The notes beneath the pieces are model-generated. The model saw only the letters and a program-made list of their open reading frames with translations, searched no databases and was not told the origin of the DNA. The position numbers and the translations under genes are program-made. From positions 111,838,838 through 111,902,837 of the forward strand of contig OY282558.1 of assembly GCA_958295665.1 (NCBI GenBank): DNA of 64,000 nt, given 5' to 3'. This document shows positions 1-12,004 of this stretch, one piece after another; the stretch's first letter is position 1, and each line of letters begins with the position of its first letter. Source of the DNA: Tipula vernalis (lineage: Eukaryota > Arthropoda > Insecta > Diptera > Tipulidae).

Positions 1-240
1 CAAACTGGAAATATTAGAACTGGGAATCTAGTTCACATTGAGCTATAATAAATTGGGTAACAATTTTGTTTTTAATTCAAATACCTTTAGGTCATGATTT
101 TGTTTTTGAATAGTTCATTAGCCAAAGGCCAGTTGAAATAATACATTTAAATTCGAATATTAATCAGTTTGTTAAACTTTTTGTAGTATAAATAAATGTG
201 TAATATTTTTAAAGTGATATTTAAAAACAAATAGAAAAAT

Positions 241-1045
241 ATCCAAAGCAAAACAGTTAGCACCTGAAGAACGTAGCAGAATTTAAGCGTTTAAAGAAAT
301 GGGCCTTACCAGTCGTTTAATAGCACAAAAACTTGGGCGTATTAAAACTGTAATAAAATACTACCTCTCTTTAGGCACAGCGGAGTTATATCCACCATTT
401 CGAAAGTGCGAAGTGTCGTCCTAAATAGCAAAAATATAGTTCGTCGATAATTACAACTAAAAACTGTTTTAAAACAAATTCACATAAACAAAAAAACAAA
501 AAATCTTTGCTCTTGAAGTAACGCAATGAGAACATAAGTGGAAAAGGATAGTGTTCACGGACGTGAAGAAATTCATCATACGGCCCCGATAGTTACAAGT
601 TTTACTCTACCATATGATTTGAGGAACGATGATGCAATTTTGTCGCGCCATCATAGCAGAACAAGTGGTGTTATGGTCTGGGGAGCTATAACCTTCTATA
701 CGTCACAAATAACCTACAGTTCAAACAGGTGACTTTTGATGGTGAGAGGTATAAAAACATATGATCCAACAAACTTTTCATGAAATTATCGGGTATCTCA
801 ACCAAATGTTGCTATTTAATTAACTTAGCCGCCATACTTTCCTGACCTCAATATATTTGACAATGTTTAGGGGTGGCTGTCACGGAAAGTATACGAATGG
901 TCACAGAAGTTTGAGACCGTGGACGCTTTAATAGGTGTCATACAAGCAGCGTGGATTGAAATAAGTTTAACTTATTTAAAATCATTATTTAATTCACTTT
1001 GCAGTCGAACTTTCTAGGTTATTAAAGATGGTAGAGTAACACAGT
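241..1045 (+). pseudogene. Decayed Tc1-like transposase copy
   Basis: Translated pieces in several frames match the order of a Tc1-family transposase. An N-terminal helix-turn-helix stretch (LAPEERSRI, then MGLTSRLIAQKLGR) lies near 255-345. A central GVMVWGAIT-like piece lies near 670-695. A C-terminal PPYFPDLNIFDNV stretch lies near 830-870, followed by a tail like those after the last catalytic acid. Stops and frameshifts interrupt every part, and the catalytic acids cannot all be found. No terminal inverted repeats were recognised. This is an old, dead copy; the family call rests on motif order only. Confidence 0.6.
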
Positions 1046-2342
1046 TAGCCTTAAGCTAATAAACTATGCAAACACAATAATTTTTACAAAAAAAAAACCA
1101 CGAACTAACGGTATTTGAATTAAAAACAGTATTACTAGCCGACAACAGGAATTTAGCCTTTTCGATGATTTGAAACAATATAGAACATTTAACAGCAAAT
1201 TCTTGTTGTCCTAAAAACGCCAATATAACTATGGTTAGAAAGTGCCCTCTTCAAATATCGGGAATTTTACCCATATTTGTTTTAGTGTACAGACTTCTGT
1301 ATAAGGCTTTCGATGAGGTGTCCAATTTAATTTTGTTAAGTAAATTGAATAATTTTTTTATGTACCGCAGTTTTAACATAAATAGTTCAGTGGTGTTTTA
1401 TCGGACGGATTTCGACCTACATATGGAGTTCTTTAAGGATCAATCATGGAATCTTTACTATTCACTCTTTTTCATCAGTGATATTTAGAATGTAATTAAA
1501 TCACGACATTTATTATTTGCAGATGGCTTAAACATTTTTAATATTATTCTTACGTCTGAATATGTACATAGATATGTCGCATATTTATTCTAAACTCTAA
1601 TTGCCACATAACGTAAAGAAATGTTTCACCACATGATACCAGAAAAATTAAAAAGTTGGTCTTGTTGCAAATTACTGATGGACCTTTGATTCTAAACTAA
1701 GATTGTTGCAAGTTTTTTTAAAATGTTAGGTTTTATATTTAGGCGACGTAAAGGTACTTAAGGGACCGATCTACTCTATTACTTTTATTCTACAGCCTTA
1801 AAAATATCAATCTTGAGTATTTGGCGCAGATTTGGAATCCTTTTTATAATGAATATTGCAACATAATGGAAAATAGATAAGACTAAAGTATATATGTATG
1901 TCGAACAAATGGTTCAATAATTAAAGAATTGGTTGATATAGAGAGCAACTTAGAAATAAGATAAATTATTTTGAGAGTAAAACGTTGGTATCATTTAAGA
2001 AGCAAAAGTTTTTAATTTTATTTGTGTTGTCGGGGATTGGTGAGTAAAGGGAACATCTAAGATATCTAGAATGATTTGAATTATTTAATAGAGCTGTGAA
2101 ACGAAGAAACCATAATTGTATTTATTCCAAATTCGAACCGCTCCAATTCATGCAATTTCAAGTAAAGTTGCAGTTGTAGTAAAGCTACTTTTATTTCAGT
2201 AATTCCGAATTCCTACAAACGTAGCAACCTAGGCTGATCGCAAACAACAAAATTTTACTACGTAAAAGGTATATTTTAAAAGTAGAAAGAAGCATTGTAT
2301 ATAAAACAATTTGCAAGGCTGACCGCTGAAGATCACCGCAAA
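1046..2342. other. Intergenic, upstream of odorant receptor A
   Basis: AT-rich sequence. An 85-codon open frame at 1231-1488 has no motif I recognise and is probably chance. The last 150 bases or so should hold the promoter and 5' UTR of the receptor gene. A short motif near 2200 (cagtaattccgaa) recurs upstream of the second receptor near 19553. Confidence 0.5.
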
Positions 2343-3750
2343 ATGGTTATATGGACTATTAACCAAGCACCCACAATAATGATATCACTTAGAAAATTAC
2401 AAAAATTTACAGCCACAAATCCAGTTAACACCAGCTACAATGTGCATTACACCTTCGTAATTCTAAAGATATTCTTTCTAATGTGGATTATTATACCAGA
2501 GGTCAATATTTAAAATCTATTTTAATAATTTGATGAATTTACCAAGTCTTTTATCTTAGGCAACATTTTTTATATCTAATCTACATGATGTTCAAGTTAG
2601 CACGTCTGGAATGCCGACGCTAGTTCAATGCATAACAACACTGTTCAAAGTACTGTACTTGGCGATCAGGAATAAATCACATTTTAATTTAAGTCGTGCG
2701 ATGGAATCTATTGCCCAGCAAAGTAAGTGTAGCTGTTTAGAATACAGTTTTACTTTAAACATTTGTGTAATATAATTACAGGAAGGTCAATTTGTAAGAG
2801 TGGTACATGTTATGAATATGCTGAGAAAATATCAACGCGTTTAATAAACTGGTGGACAATCTGTGCAGCTTTATGTATACTAATTTATGTAGTACCACAA
2901 ACGGCTTATCAAGTTTTCCTTTACATGGTGCAAAATAACGTCGATGAACCTACCTCCTATGTATTACCATTCAAACATATGTAAGTATTATATAAGAGAT
3001 TTAAAGTTTAATTACTTACATTTTTAATTTTAGTTATTTTTATTCCATGAATTCAATTTGGGTATACATTCTCACTGTAATTATGGGCTCGTTAAGTTTT
3101 TTTCTAATGGGAGCTACGTTTGTGAGTGTTGATGGGACGTTTTTCAGTTATTGCATCTATGTGCAAGCATTTTTTAAAGATTTGCAAACAATGTTTAAAC
3201 TGACGGCAACTCAAGATAATGTTGCCCAGCTAAAGGATGCTATTAAATTTCATGCGGATATCTTAAAACTGATTAACCAAATCAATAACTTTTTTTCACC
3301 GATAATATTTGTACAATTTTTGGATAGCACAGTAATAATTTGTACAATGATTTTCCAATCAACTTTAGAGCGATCGCTGCAAATTTTGCAATTTTATATT
3401 TATCTTATAGTAGTATCAAGTCAAATTTTTATGTATTCATATTTCGGAACAACTGCTTTGAATGAAAGTTACAATATTGCAACAGCAGCTTATTCTTGTG
3501 AATGGACCGATCCTGGTTTGAAACACAAATTGCAGATACAAAAATATATTTTATTTATAATACAAAGATCACAAAAGGAAGTGGAATTCGATGGATTGAA
3601 ATTATTTAAATGTAATATGCAAACATTTGTCTCGGTATAAGTTGTTCTTATTGTTTGTCTTTTAAATTATTTATGGATTTTATTTTGCTCTTTCAGATTA
3701 TGAAAGCCTGTTTTTCTGCATTGACCGTTCTACAATCGATGGTCAAATAA
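2343..3750 (+). CDS. Insect odorant receptor A (7tm_6 family), five exons
   Basis: Exons read from splice signals: 2343-2501, 2560-2722, 2782-2980, 3034-3634 and 3697-3750. All introns are GT-AG and 53-62 bp long. The exons sum to 1176 bp (391 residues), the usual size for the family. The first in-frame Met is at 2343; a stop lies upstream at 2283. Hydrophobic segments suit seven membrane passes: residues about 30-50, 75-95, 125-150, 180-210, 260-285, 300-325 and 375-391. The C-terminal family pattern is present: SCEWTD, a KHKLQIQK helix, IIQRSQK, then QTFVS joined to IMKACFSALTVLQS across the last intron. The role known for the family is ligand-selective ion channel subunit with Orco in olfactory neuron dendrites. 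No disruption was seen. The ligand and orthologue cannot be named from sequence alone. Confidence 0.92.
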
Positions 3751-4480
3751 AATATTGTTGTGCACAAAATTATTGTAGAATATTAAATGGTGTGGAACAA
3801 TTGCGCTGCCATAAGGATATATCATTGCTTATTCAAATTTTATTGTAGAAAACCATAAAAAACTAGATATTTATGTAACACAAATACACTTCAAACATTG
3901 CACTTTGCCTAAAAAAAGTAAACGTACTCACAGCACAATCACTTCAAAAGTTTGAGTCTTTAATTTATGAAAATCCTGTACATTCTTTAAAATAATTATT
4001 TTACTACCCAATTGTATAGTCAAAAGGAAATGATTTGCCCGGTAAATACTGGCAGCACAACCAAATCTCCGAAAAGCTAGACGGCAAACATATACTCACA
4101 CCAACAGACAATCAAATAACTTTTTGATGTTGTTCTGAACTGTATATGCTGAAATTGTTTAATTATTAGAATTTTTAATAATAATATTTCGGTCTCTAAT
4201 AAATAATTGGAAAATCTGGGCGCTAATCAAGCTTTCGTTTCCCGAAGTAATATTTTATTTTCTTGCAAAATGCTTGAAAACCCGGCTTTTCTCATATTTC
4301 CATACACAAAATATCTGTTTTATTTCATTCCCAAAAAATTCAGTCTCTTATGGTAAACAGAATAGGATGACATTCTATAAAGATACACGCAATAAAGTAT
4401 CCGCAAAAAGACATGCTACTGCCTTTCCAGCTTCTATGATTTTTCAGTCAAAATAGCATCTATGTCTAATAGAATCGCCC
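3751..4480. other. 3' flank of receptor A, partly duplicated at receptor B
   Basis: No gene is seen. A non-coding stretch at about 3885-4010, containing aacattgcactt, atcacttcaaaagtt and gaaaatcct in order, recurs in the same order about 160 bp after receptor B (21285-21395). The ancestral duplication therefore included at least 250 bp of 3' flank. AATAAA overlaps the stop codon (3746-3751). A 60-codon frame at 4274-4456 has no recognisable feature. Confidence 0.55.
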
Positions 4481-6659
4481 TACTTCATTTAGTTCAAACT
4501 GATCAAATCAGCGATGCCACTTTGCATTGTTAACCGGGTTTGCCGTTTCTTTTGCGAGTTAAACGTAACCTCGCCCGTTGGTTAATCGACGGGATAATCA
4601 ACGGGATAGAAATTTTAATAAGTTTTAAGATATTTTGATTCCATTTAATTACTTTGTAATAACGGTAACATCATCTGATAACAACATTAAATGGATTTGT
4701 ATTTGGTGTGGCCGCATATATATTTCTGAAAATCTAAAATTGAAGTAAATGTGCAGTAAGTGGAGAACATCCGTTTTTTTTATTGAAACTTACATAGCCC
4801 TGGAAGTGGTAACGTTAGAACTTGAACATATTCTTGTTGCCGGGGCAATTACAATATTGATACGTTAAATGTAAACATAATTTCTAGAAATTTCAAAAAT
4901 GTTTTAGTTGCTCAAAATGTACATGAAAAATGTATGTCGACAAGCCTAATCCTCATGGTTTTGAATTTAAATTAATTAAATACAAAGACGAACCTTGTAA
5001 CACAACTGAAAAAACTTCCATACCAATTCAGATGCGTAGTTTTATAACATAATAAATAATTATTGATTATTCAATTTTATACGAATAAACCTACTTCACT
5101 TCACTTTAATACTTTTCCAAACAGTCAAAACTAAGAATACAAAAAAAGTTTGATAACTAAAATTACTGTTTACTATAACCAGTAATCACTAACACGAAAA
5201 ACTTAGGTTAAAACTTATGAACAAGGGTTAAAACCGTAAGTAATTTAATAAGTTTCCCGACAATTTGATTGTTTCAGTATTCATTAAAACATATTCGTAT
5301 TTGGATTACCTAATCGAGTTTACGTAAAAATTAGGTAAGTCGAAATAATTCTGAATGGTTTAATTTTTCACTGTTTTGATGCTTTATTAAGATTAAAATT
5401 AAATTAAATTGGTGTTTTCGTTATTAGAATAATGGAAATTCTCACTGAGTTAAACCACTCTGTAATAACTCTAAAAAGTTGGTTTGAAATTAAAAAAATT
5501 AACTAAAGGCTCGCGTGTATTTGAGTTTGAAGTACTGGTGAAAAAGTGTGTAACGTAGAGTCCACTTCTGGGTTAAACGTTTATTGGATACTAAACCATT
5601 ATTTATTATCTGTGGTGTGTGTGTGTAACAATTTTCGGGTGAAGTGATAGATTATTATTTTTATATTTGGTTAGATTTACTTCTGGGTTTTAAAAAAAGT
5701 TAATGATTTTCCTTAACCCGCAATTCCTTTGGGGCACCGCATTTCATAAAAATTCAAATATGATATTGTATTGAATGCTCAATAATTGTTATTCAAAATT
5801 ACGTTAAAAAATCCTCATTCAAGTTGTTAATCAAAATTATTACGTACTGAGTTGATTAGTGTACCGAGGTACATTGAATGAATTTCTACTAATTTTTAGC
5901 ATTAATTTTAGCTCCAATTTATACAACTAAAATTTGATTTCGTTCAAAAATTTTGAGATTTTCGCCCCAAAATTAATCCTTTTTTTTTATGGTTTGTGAC
6001 ATAAATTTTTCAAAAACTGAATTAACTAAATTAATTGATTTGTAATTACGAGTTAAATTAAAATTTTTAGTTATGAAGTATTTTTGTAAAAATTATAATA
6101 GAATCAAATCCAGTTTCGAACTGATACTCGTAAGCCTATTATTATGAAAAAATCCATCCTCCCATCAGGCCATGGCTACTGAACTGATTGTACAACAATT
6201 ATACGTTCTATATTATAGACTAAGTTGTAGACGTGCTGTATTAGCGAATTATACTAATCCATCTAAATTCCTTTTCAATTTTTCTTCGTCACATATACAA
6301 CAGCTCCATTCTGTGTAAGCAGTAATTAATTACCAATTTTACCATTGTTTTATACTTTAATTAGAATTAATTGAAGTACACGAATTAATTTATTAATTCA
6401 AATTAAAGTATAAAAAAATATGATAATTAAATTTAAATCCACTGTATCAATCATCGCAAAATAATTCTAAACGCAATCACCAAATTAACCACCAACCAAA
6501 CCGCCAATAACCGAATCATATCTACTCTTAAATAATTCCCCAACCGAAAAACCCACTAAACCCAATGCCGGCTAACTGAATCCGAAACTCAACGTCAACT
6601 CAAGTTAGCTCGAACTAAATTTCAACCCTCCGCCCAACTCAAACCATCATATCAACATA
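4481..6659. other. AT-rich intergenic sequence with a fragment of the 15.5-kb hairpin repeat
   Basis: No coding feature is supported. At about 6095-6200 a stretch with ccagtttcgaactgat and attatgaaaaaatc, then catcagg, matches one arm and the start of the loop of the hairpin repeat at 15666-15879. The second arm is absent here. The rest looks like unannotated old repeat or unique AT-rich DNA. Confidence 0.4.
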
Positions 6660-7215
6660 CCATAAGGATAACCAAGTTACATCTTACCTGGCTATATTTC
6701 AGAACTTTATCCAAATGTCATTTTTGAATTCCATTTCCATCACCCACATCAAATTTCATCACAATCGGTTGAGAAATAGCCAAGTTTCAATATCATTGGC
6801 CATATGGTAGAACTATATCCAAGAATAATTTTAGAATCCTATTTTCAATGCACATGTCAAATTTAATCATAATTGGTTGAGAAATAGGTAAGTTTTGTCC
6901 TAATTAAGAACTTCATCTACAAACCATTTTTGAATCCCGTTTCCAAGCCATACATGTTAAATGTCATTTTAATCGGTTAAGGAATAGCCAAGTTCTATCC
7001 TACTTAGTCATATTCCAGAACTTTATGAAAAAGTTTCATCACAATCGGTTGAGAAATGGCAAAGTTCCATCATACTTGGCCATATTCCAGAAATGTATCC
7101 AACAATTATGTTAAAATACCATTTCCAACGCACAGAAATAGGAAAATTCCGTCCTAATTGGCCATTTTCCAGAACTTTGTCTTAAAATCAGTTGAGAATG
7201 CCATTTCCATTGCAA
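6660..7215. repeat. Degenerate tandem repeat, about 70-110 bp units
   Basis: The phrase cggttgagaaatagcc, followed by aagtt and then ggccatattccagaactttatcc, recurs with variation at about 6766, 6873, 6973, 7045 and 7180. Between these, atttttgaatcccatttcca and catgtcaaatttcatcacaat also recur. Spacing shrinks from about 108 to 72 bp, indicating internal deletions. There is no open frame. This is a short satellite-like array of about five diverged copies. Confidence 0.75.
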
Positions 7216-7300
7216 ATGCTGGGTTTCATTAAAATCGGATAAGATATAGAATTCCAATAAAATGTTTATATAGATATTACAAATTCTTAGTTTAACGTAT

Positions 7301-7354
7301 ACCTCACTACAACGGACAACTTTTTTGCCCCCTCGATTTCCGTTGTAGTGAGGT
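7301..7354. repeat. Perfect 16-bp inverted repeat, pogo-like terminal sequence
   Basis: acctcactacaacgga (7301-7316) and its exact reverse complement (7339-7354) enclose a 22-base loop. The arm resembles the terminal inverted repeats of pogo/Tigger-type Tc1-mariner elements. Two facing termini so close suggest a minimal internally deleted copy. The family assignment is by resemblance only. Confidence 0.5.
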
Positions 7355-7570
7355 TTCCCTGTATATAGATTCCTCAACTGCTCACTAAACCCTAATCCAA
7401 CTCGCAAAAGGTACCTAACTTAACACTGAACTCAACCGCAAACTCTACGCCAAACTCAATCCTCAAACCAGCATTAATAAAAATTGCTCAATAACTCACT
7501 ATATCCCATCCAACCCCTGGTAATTGGCTTGACCTGTTCCACTCTAGAAGACGGTAAATTTCCCATGATT

Positions 7571-7940
7571 TGCTGTGATATCAAAGGCTAAAACATGTGA
7601 TACAGTTTTTACAGTTTGTTTTCGCGTTAATTGGCCAAAACTTTTGTCGTATTATGGACACTATACATAGTAACCGTGGACTGGCGTGTAAATTTTTTAT
7701 ATGCTTATGTCGAAATAAAATTTTAGTAAAGTGGTAATGTGGTGGTAATAAAAGTTTGTGCTTGATATCGTAATTAAGGTTTGTATTTGCGAGTCTCCCA
7801 TCAACTCTTAACAACTCTTTTTTGTCCACGAATTGGTTCAACGAGTCTAGCGGACCTTTGTAAACTAATGATTTATTTTTCTGTAAATCTTTAATAACTT
7901 CGGAAAATAATTGTCTTTGTACTAAATATACTAATTTATC
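7571..7940 (-). pseudogene. BEL/Pao integrase N-terminal zinc-binding region
   Basis: The frame contains ELLRVDGRL, KHKLLLPP, a spaced H-x3-H (HKHIKNLH) and CKNCI. This is the H2C2 zinc-binding layout that precedes the integrase core in BEL/Pao pol. Upstream, LVYLVQRQLF continues the linker to the edge of the MITE at 7941. The catalytic D,D-35-E core is absent because the element stops near 7571. The reading is one frame with a stop after CITCFSL. Confidence 0.75.
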
Positions 7941-8420
7941 AACCCTGTTAAAGTTAGCCGAAAGTGAAAAGTCGATAATGCAGATTATGTTATTGACATT
8001 CCAGCCGAAAATAAATCAGCCTCTAGAGTGTTATGCCTGGAGATGGATTGCATTGATGTGATTTGTCAATAGCTATCGGAGGAAAAATTTTCAGTTCAAG
8101 TTTCTCGTGGGAAATCTCGGAAAATTCGATTTTCCAAAAATTTTTACAAAATTTGTCTAAAATCAGCCACTAGAGTGTTATGTCTGGAGATGAATTGCAT
8201 TGATTTGATTTATCAATAGATAATGCAGGAAAATTCCCACGGGAAACTTGCACTGAATTTTTTTCCTGCGATATCTATTGACAAGTCACATCAATGCAAT
8301 CTATCTCCAGACATAACACTCTAGAGGCTGATTTATTTTCGGCTGGAATGTCAATAACATAATCTGCATTATCGACTTTTAACTGTCTGCTGGAATCTTT
8401 CGGCTAACTTTAACAGGGTT
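7941..8420. mobile_element. Palindromic MITE, about 480 bp, ends AACCCTGTTAAAG
   Basis: The left end (aaccctgttaaagttagc) is the exact reverse complement of the right end. The inverted arms run about 145 bp and meet near the middle; the right arm carries 16 extra bases near 8385-8400. A further partial copy of the ctagagtgttatg segment lies near 8169, in the same orientation as the left arm. There is no coding capacity. It lies where BEL RNase H should be, so the host reading frame cannot test its boundary. I could not identify a target duplication, and the superfamily is unresolved. Confidence 0.75.
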
Positions 8421-8970
8421 CTAGTTTAGGTTTCCATACAATTCTTAACGAAGCGACCGATTCTAATGCACTTGTCCCATCGTTATTTAAGGTTCCCCGT
8501 AGTTCTAAAGGTTTGGGTTGTAAAATTTCATTCGTGTTTGCTGACCACTTATACAACATAAATTCTCCTGCCGACATTAACCCTATTAGTTCTGTTTGTA
8601 ACATAAGGGCTTCCTCCAGTGAATCTCTCCGGTCAGTATATCATCTATGTAGAAGTCTCTTTTAGGTGCCACGACGGCTTTGGGATACGAAAAACTATCG
8701 TCGTCCGCTTACTGGTTCAGCACTCTGGTTGTTCATATGCTTTTACGGATTCGGTTGAATTAGATCGCCAGAGTATGCGTTGTAACATTGTATTGGAGTT
8801 ATTTACATTAATTTGTCGGTACATCTTGGATATATCTGAGGTGAATACAAATTGATGTTTACGGAAGCGCAAAACAATACTTCGCAAATCTGACGTACTG
8901 ACGGTCCAACCCTAAATACATCATTCAAAGAAATTCCAGTTGAGGTCTTTGATGACGGGTATTCGTGCTA
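8421..8970 (-). pseudogene. BEL/Pao reverse transcriptase fragment
   Basis: In minus-strand order the translation gives SKTSTGISLNDVFRVGPSV, DISKMYRQINV, then PKRDFYIDDILTG with the catalytic YIDD at 8640-8651. LQTELIGLMSAGEF, LYKWSAN and SLRIVWKPKLEP follow, typical of the region after the active site. At least two frame changes separate these pieces. The conserved segment before SKTSTG is missing at the gypsy junction. The active-site tetrad survives but the frame is broken, so no enzyme can be made. Confidence 0.8.
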
Positions 8971-8984
8971 TTGGGTTTATCATG

Positions 8985-9561
8985 TTTGCACGACAATAAT
9001 AAATTTAGTAAATGAAACTGTTCCCGAAAAACTAATAAAAACTAATTTACGTATCTAGCGCCACACAATATACACTAGGTGAACGTAATTTATTTTAGGA
9101 CACCAAAATTAATATAAATAAATATGTAGGATAAATCCCACCACCACGTGTGTATTTTTTATATAATTCCACCTTGTAATTTATTTTAATGGATTCACAA
9201 TTTTCATTTTTTTTATATTATAATTTTATTAAGGCTTTTTAGGTCGGAACGAGAGTGTTACATTTTTGTTTTTGGTAATAGCGAAGACACGAACAAGGAA
9301 AAGAGCAAAAAGCGGGCGATGGTGTGTCGCGAACAAAACATGACGATAGTGTTATGACATTTGTGTAATCTCTTTCTTGTGTTTTGTGTATGTCTTTCGT
9401 GAGTGTCTATTTGAGACACTGGCGTAATTATATAGACGAAAAGACATAGACTGTATATAGACAGTGGAGAAGAGTTGTAGATGGAATTTATTTATAATCA
9501 TGAATAATTAATATTTGTGGTGATGTACGAAATGAAGCGATTTAATGAGTAAATCGCTACA
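8985..9561 (-). repeat. Probable 3' LTR of the CsRn1 gypsy
   Basis: On the minus strand the segment starts TGTAGCGATTT next to a polypurine stretch, and a plausible CA end lies near 8985. It is non-coding and AT-rich with a central GC-richer part. No partner LTR remains for comparison, so both ends are approximate. Confidence 0.45.
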
Positions 9562-10560
9562 GGACTCCCCGGCAAGTGATTCCCCCTCCCTAGGAGAAAA
9601 TTGTTTGATTGACTGAGATACGAACAATTTTATGCGGATTCCGAACTGATATTTGATCAGTTGAACATAGTATGCCGTAAGCCGGTTTGAGCCGGTCAAT
9701 TGAAACGGTTTGATTCTTCCCATTAATTGACACGGTGAATTGTTTTCGAAGGCGTCTAATGACTTTAAATGGACCTTCATATGGAGGAGAAAACCCCGTG
9801 CGAACCTTGTCTGTTCTAACGAACACAAAATCACATGTGGCAAGTGATTTTGGTACAAAAACGTCGTTATGTTTGCACTGACGTGGTGATTTTGGAGCAA
9901 GATTCTGCATGGTTTATCGCAGTTGGTCGACGACTGTGTCGCTAGTTGAGGTGAAAAAGGATTTTCAACGAAGAACTCAGGTAGCTTGATGGTTTGTCCA
10001 TAAACCATTTCAGCTGGTGAGCACTTCAGATCTTCTTTCACTGTTGCTCGGATTCCAAGTAATACGATTGGTATTTCCGAGCTCCAATGGATTGTATCGC
10101 CTCTGGCCATTAACGCGGCATTGAGTTGCCGGTGGAAGCGTTCGACCATGCCATTGGCCTGGGGATGGTAAGCCGTCGTGCGTATACGAGTTGAACCAAG
10201 AAGTTTTGTTAACTCTGTGAAAAGCTTGGATTCAAATTGCGTTCCTTGATCAGTGGTGATATCGACCGTATGGAATTTCGAATTGTCCATGAGGTGTTTT
10301 TGTGTGCCGTTGGACTTTAGCACGTTGGCAAGATAAACAAGACTGAGCCCAATTGCCTACGTCTTTATTTAGGTTAGGCCCAAAATAGCGAGCCGTAATC
10401 ATTTTTTGAGTTGCACGGACACCAGAATGAGAAATGTTATGTAATGTGTCAAAGATGGTTCGACGTAGTGGTTCTGCGATGTACGGGCGATTGTAACCCG
10501 TGGATATTTCGCAGAAGACCTCAAGGCCAAGTAATTTGACAAGCGCCAGTTTCAGTGATG
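9508..10560 (-). pseudogene. CsRn1 gypsy integrase
   Basis: The zinc-binding part lies about 10560-10330: HNISHSGVRATQK, then AQSCLSCQRA. The core carries TTDQGTQFES (second catalytic Asp) and NGMVERFHRQL (catalytic Glu), then PAEMVYGQTIKLPEFF. The C-terminal part (VFVRTDKVRTGF, PYEGPFKVI) reads in a second frame at 9590-9910, so there is a frameshift near 9910. The first catalytic Asp falls in a broken stretch near 10330. The DNA-joining function is therefore lost. Confidence 0.85.
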
Positions 10561-10594
10561 AACTAGTGTTACGTTCGGAACCAGAAAGTAAATT

Positions 10595-10963
10595 CTAAAG
10601 TTCTAGGTCAGCTTGTTGTGTAATTGAGATTTTGTTTAAGTCGAAATGTGTCTCGACTGTGGCCGTTTCGTTGTCCGTTGTGCGAGAGAGTATATGTGCA
10701 ACAACGTTGTCATAACCGTGCACATGCTGAATGTCTGTGGTAAATTGACTAATGTAATCCAAGTGGCGAGATTGTCTCGGGTTACGTTGAGTTTTAGACT
10801 GAAGTGCTCTAGTCAGAGGTTTATTGTCGGTAAAAATTGTGAAGTCCCGACCTTCGACAAAATATCTGAAGTGTTTTACTGCTAGATATATTGCCAATAA
10901 TTCCCGATCGAATGCGGAATATTTCCTTTCTGCATCCGAGAGTTTCTTTGAGAAAAATCCCAA
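10595..10963 (-). pseudogene. CsRn1 gypsy RNase H domain
   Basis: An open frame shows FFSKKLSDAERKYSAFDREL, HFRYFVEGR, FTIFTDNKPL (an expected catalytic Asp) and VAHILSR at the end. Active relatives usually read VADALSR there, so the expected Asp is a His. A frame break separates it from the RT at about 11130. Confidence 0.82.
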
Positions 10964-11128
10964 TAGCTCCCAACACTTGTAGCTATACTGTTGCAGTACT
11001 GCCCCAACGGCAGTGTTTGATGCGTCAGTAGTTAAACTGAGCTTTGAATCGCTTAGTGGGTGTGCATGTAGTGTTGTATTTGCGAGTTTAGCCTTAAGGG
11101 ACGTAAATGCTTGTTGGCATTCGTCGGG

Positions 11129-11860
11129 TCAAGAGAAATTATTGACTGTTTTGGGCTTACGTAGAAGTACTGCCAAGTGGCTGTGAACTGGTGCGAGTAT
11201 TTCAGCTAATTTTGGTATAAATCGGTGGTAGTAATTTACCATACCGATGAATCGCTGAATGTGTTTAATTGAACTAAGAGCTGGGAATTTCCTAATGGCG
11301 TTAATTCGTTCTTCAGATGGCAGAATACCATTAGGGGTGATCTTGTGGTTGAGGAAATCAAGAGTGGTTGCGCCAAAGATACATTTTGCACTGTTGATGT
11401 GAACATCAAACTCCGTTAACTTGTAGAAGAGTTGTTCCAAGTGAAGTTTGTGCTGTTCCTCAGTTTGAGAAGCCACAAGTATATCGTCAATGTAGACGAA
11501 CACGAATTCAAGGTTATGGACGACTTGATTCATGAACCGCTGAAACGTTTGTGCGGCATTGCGTAGACCGAATGGCATTCGGGTGAATTCGAAAAGGCCA
11601 AATGGTGTAGTGATCACCGTCTTATGGACGCCTTCAGGTGCGACGGGAATTAAGTGGTAGGCTCTGACGAGATCGATTTTCGAAAAAAATTTGCAACCAT
11701 GCAAGTGCATGGAGAAATTATGAATGTGGGGTATCGGAAAACGATCAGGTGTCGTGACCGTGTTTAAACGGCGATAATCCCCACATAGTCGCCAATCGTG
11801 ATCTTCCTTTTTAACATGTGTAATGGACAGGAATGTGTTGGAATTCTGTAAATGCGGCTT
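11129..11860 (-). pseudogene. CsRn1 gypsy reverse transcriptase
   Basis: The open frame 11129-11710 holds [35 protein letters not shown], the catalytic [11 protein letters not shown] (YIDD at 11483-11494), and the connection-domain [16 protein letters not shown]. The N-terminal fingers continue in another frame up to about 11860 ([18 protein letters not shown] reading). The active-site tetrad is intact. The enzyme is separated from protease and RNase H by frame breaks. Confidence 0.88.
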
Positions 11861-12004
11861 TGTACCGGATTTGATCTAGCCTGCGTGGTTTCGACACGGG
11901 CAGATGGCCTGCTGTGACAATATGATGAACGACGTTGTGTTGGACTGGCAATTTGTAATTCGGCACTGCTGTATAAGTTTTGGAAACTTTTTAAGTAAAT
12001 TGCC

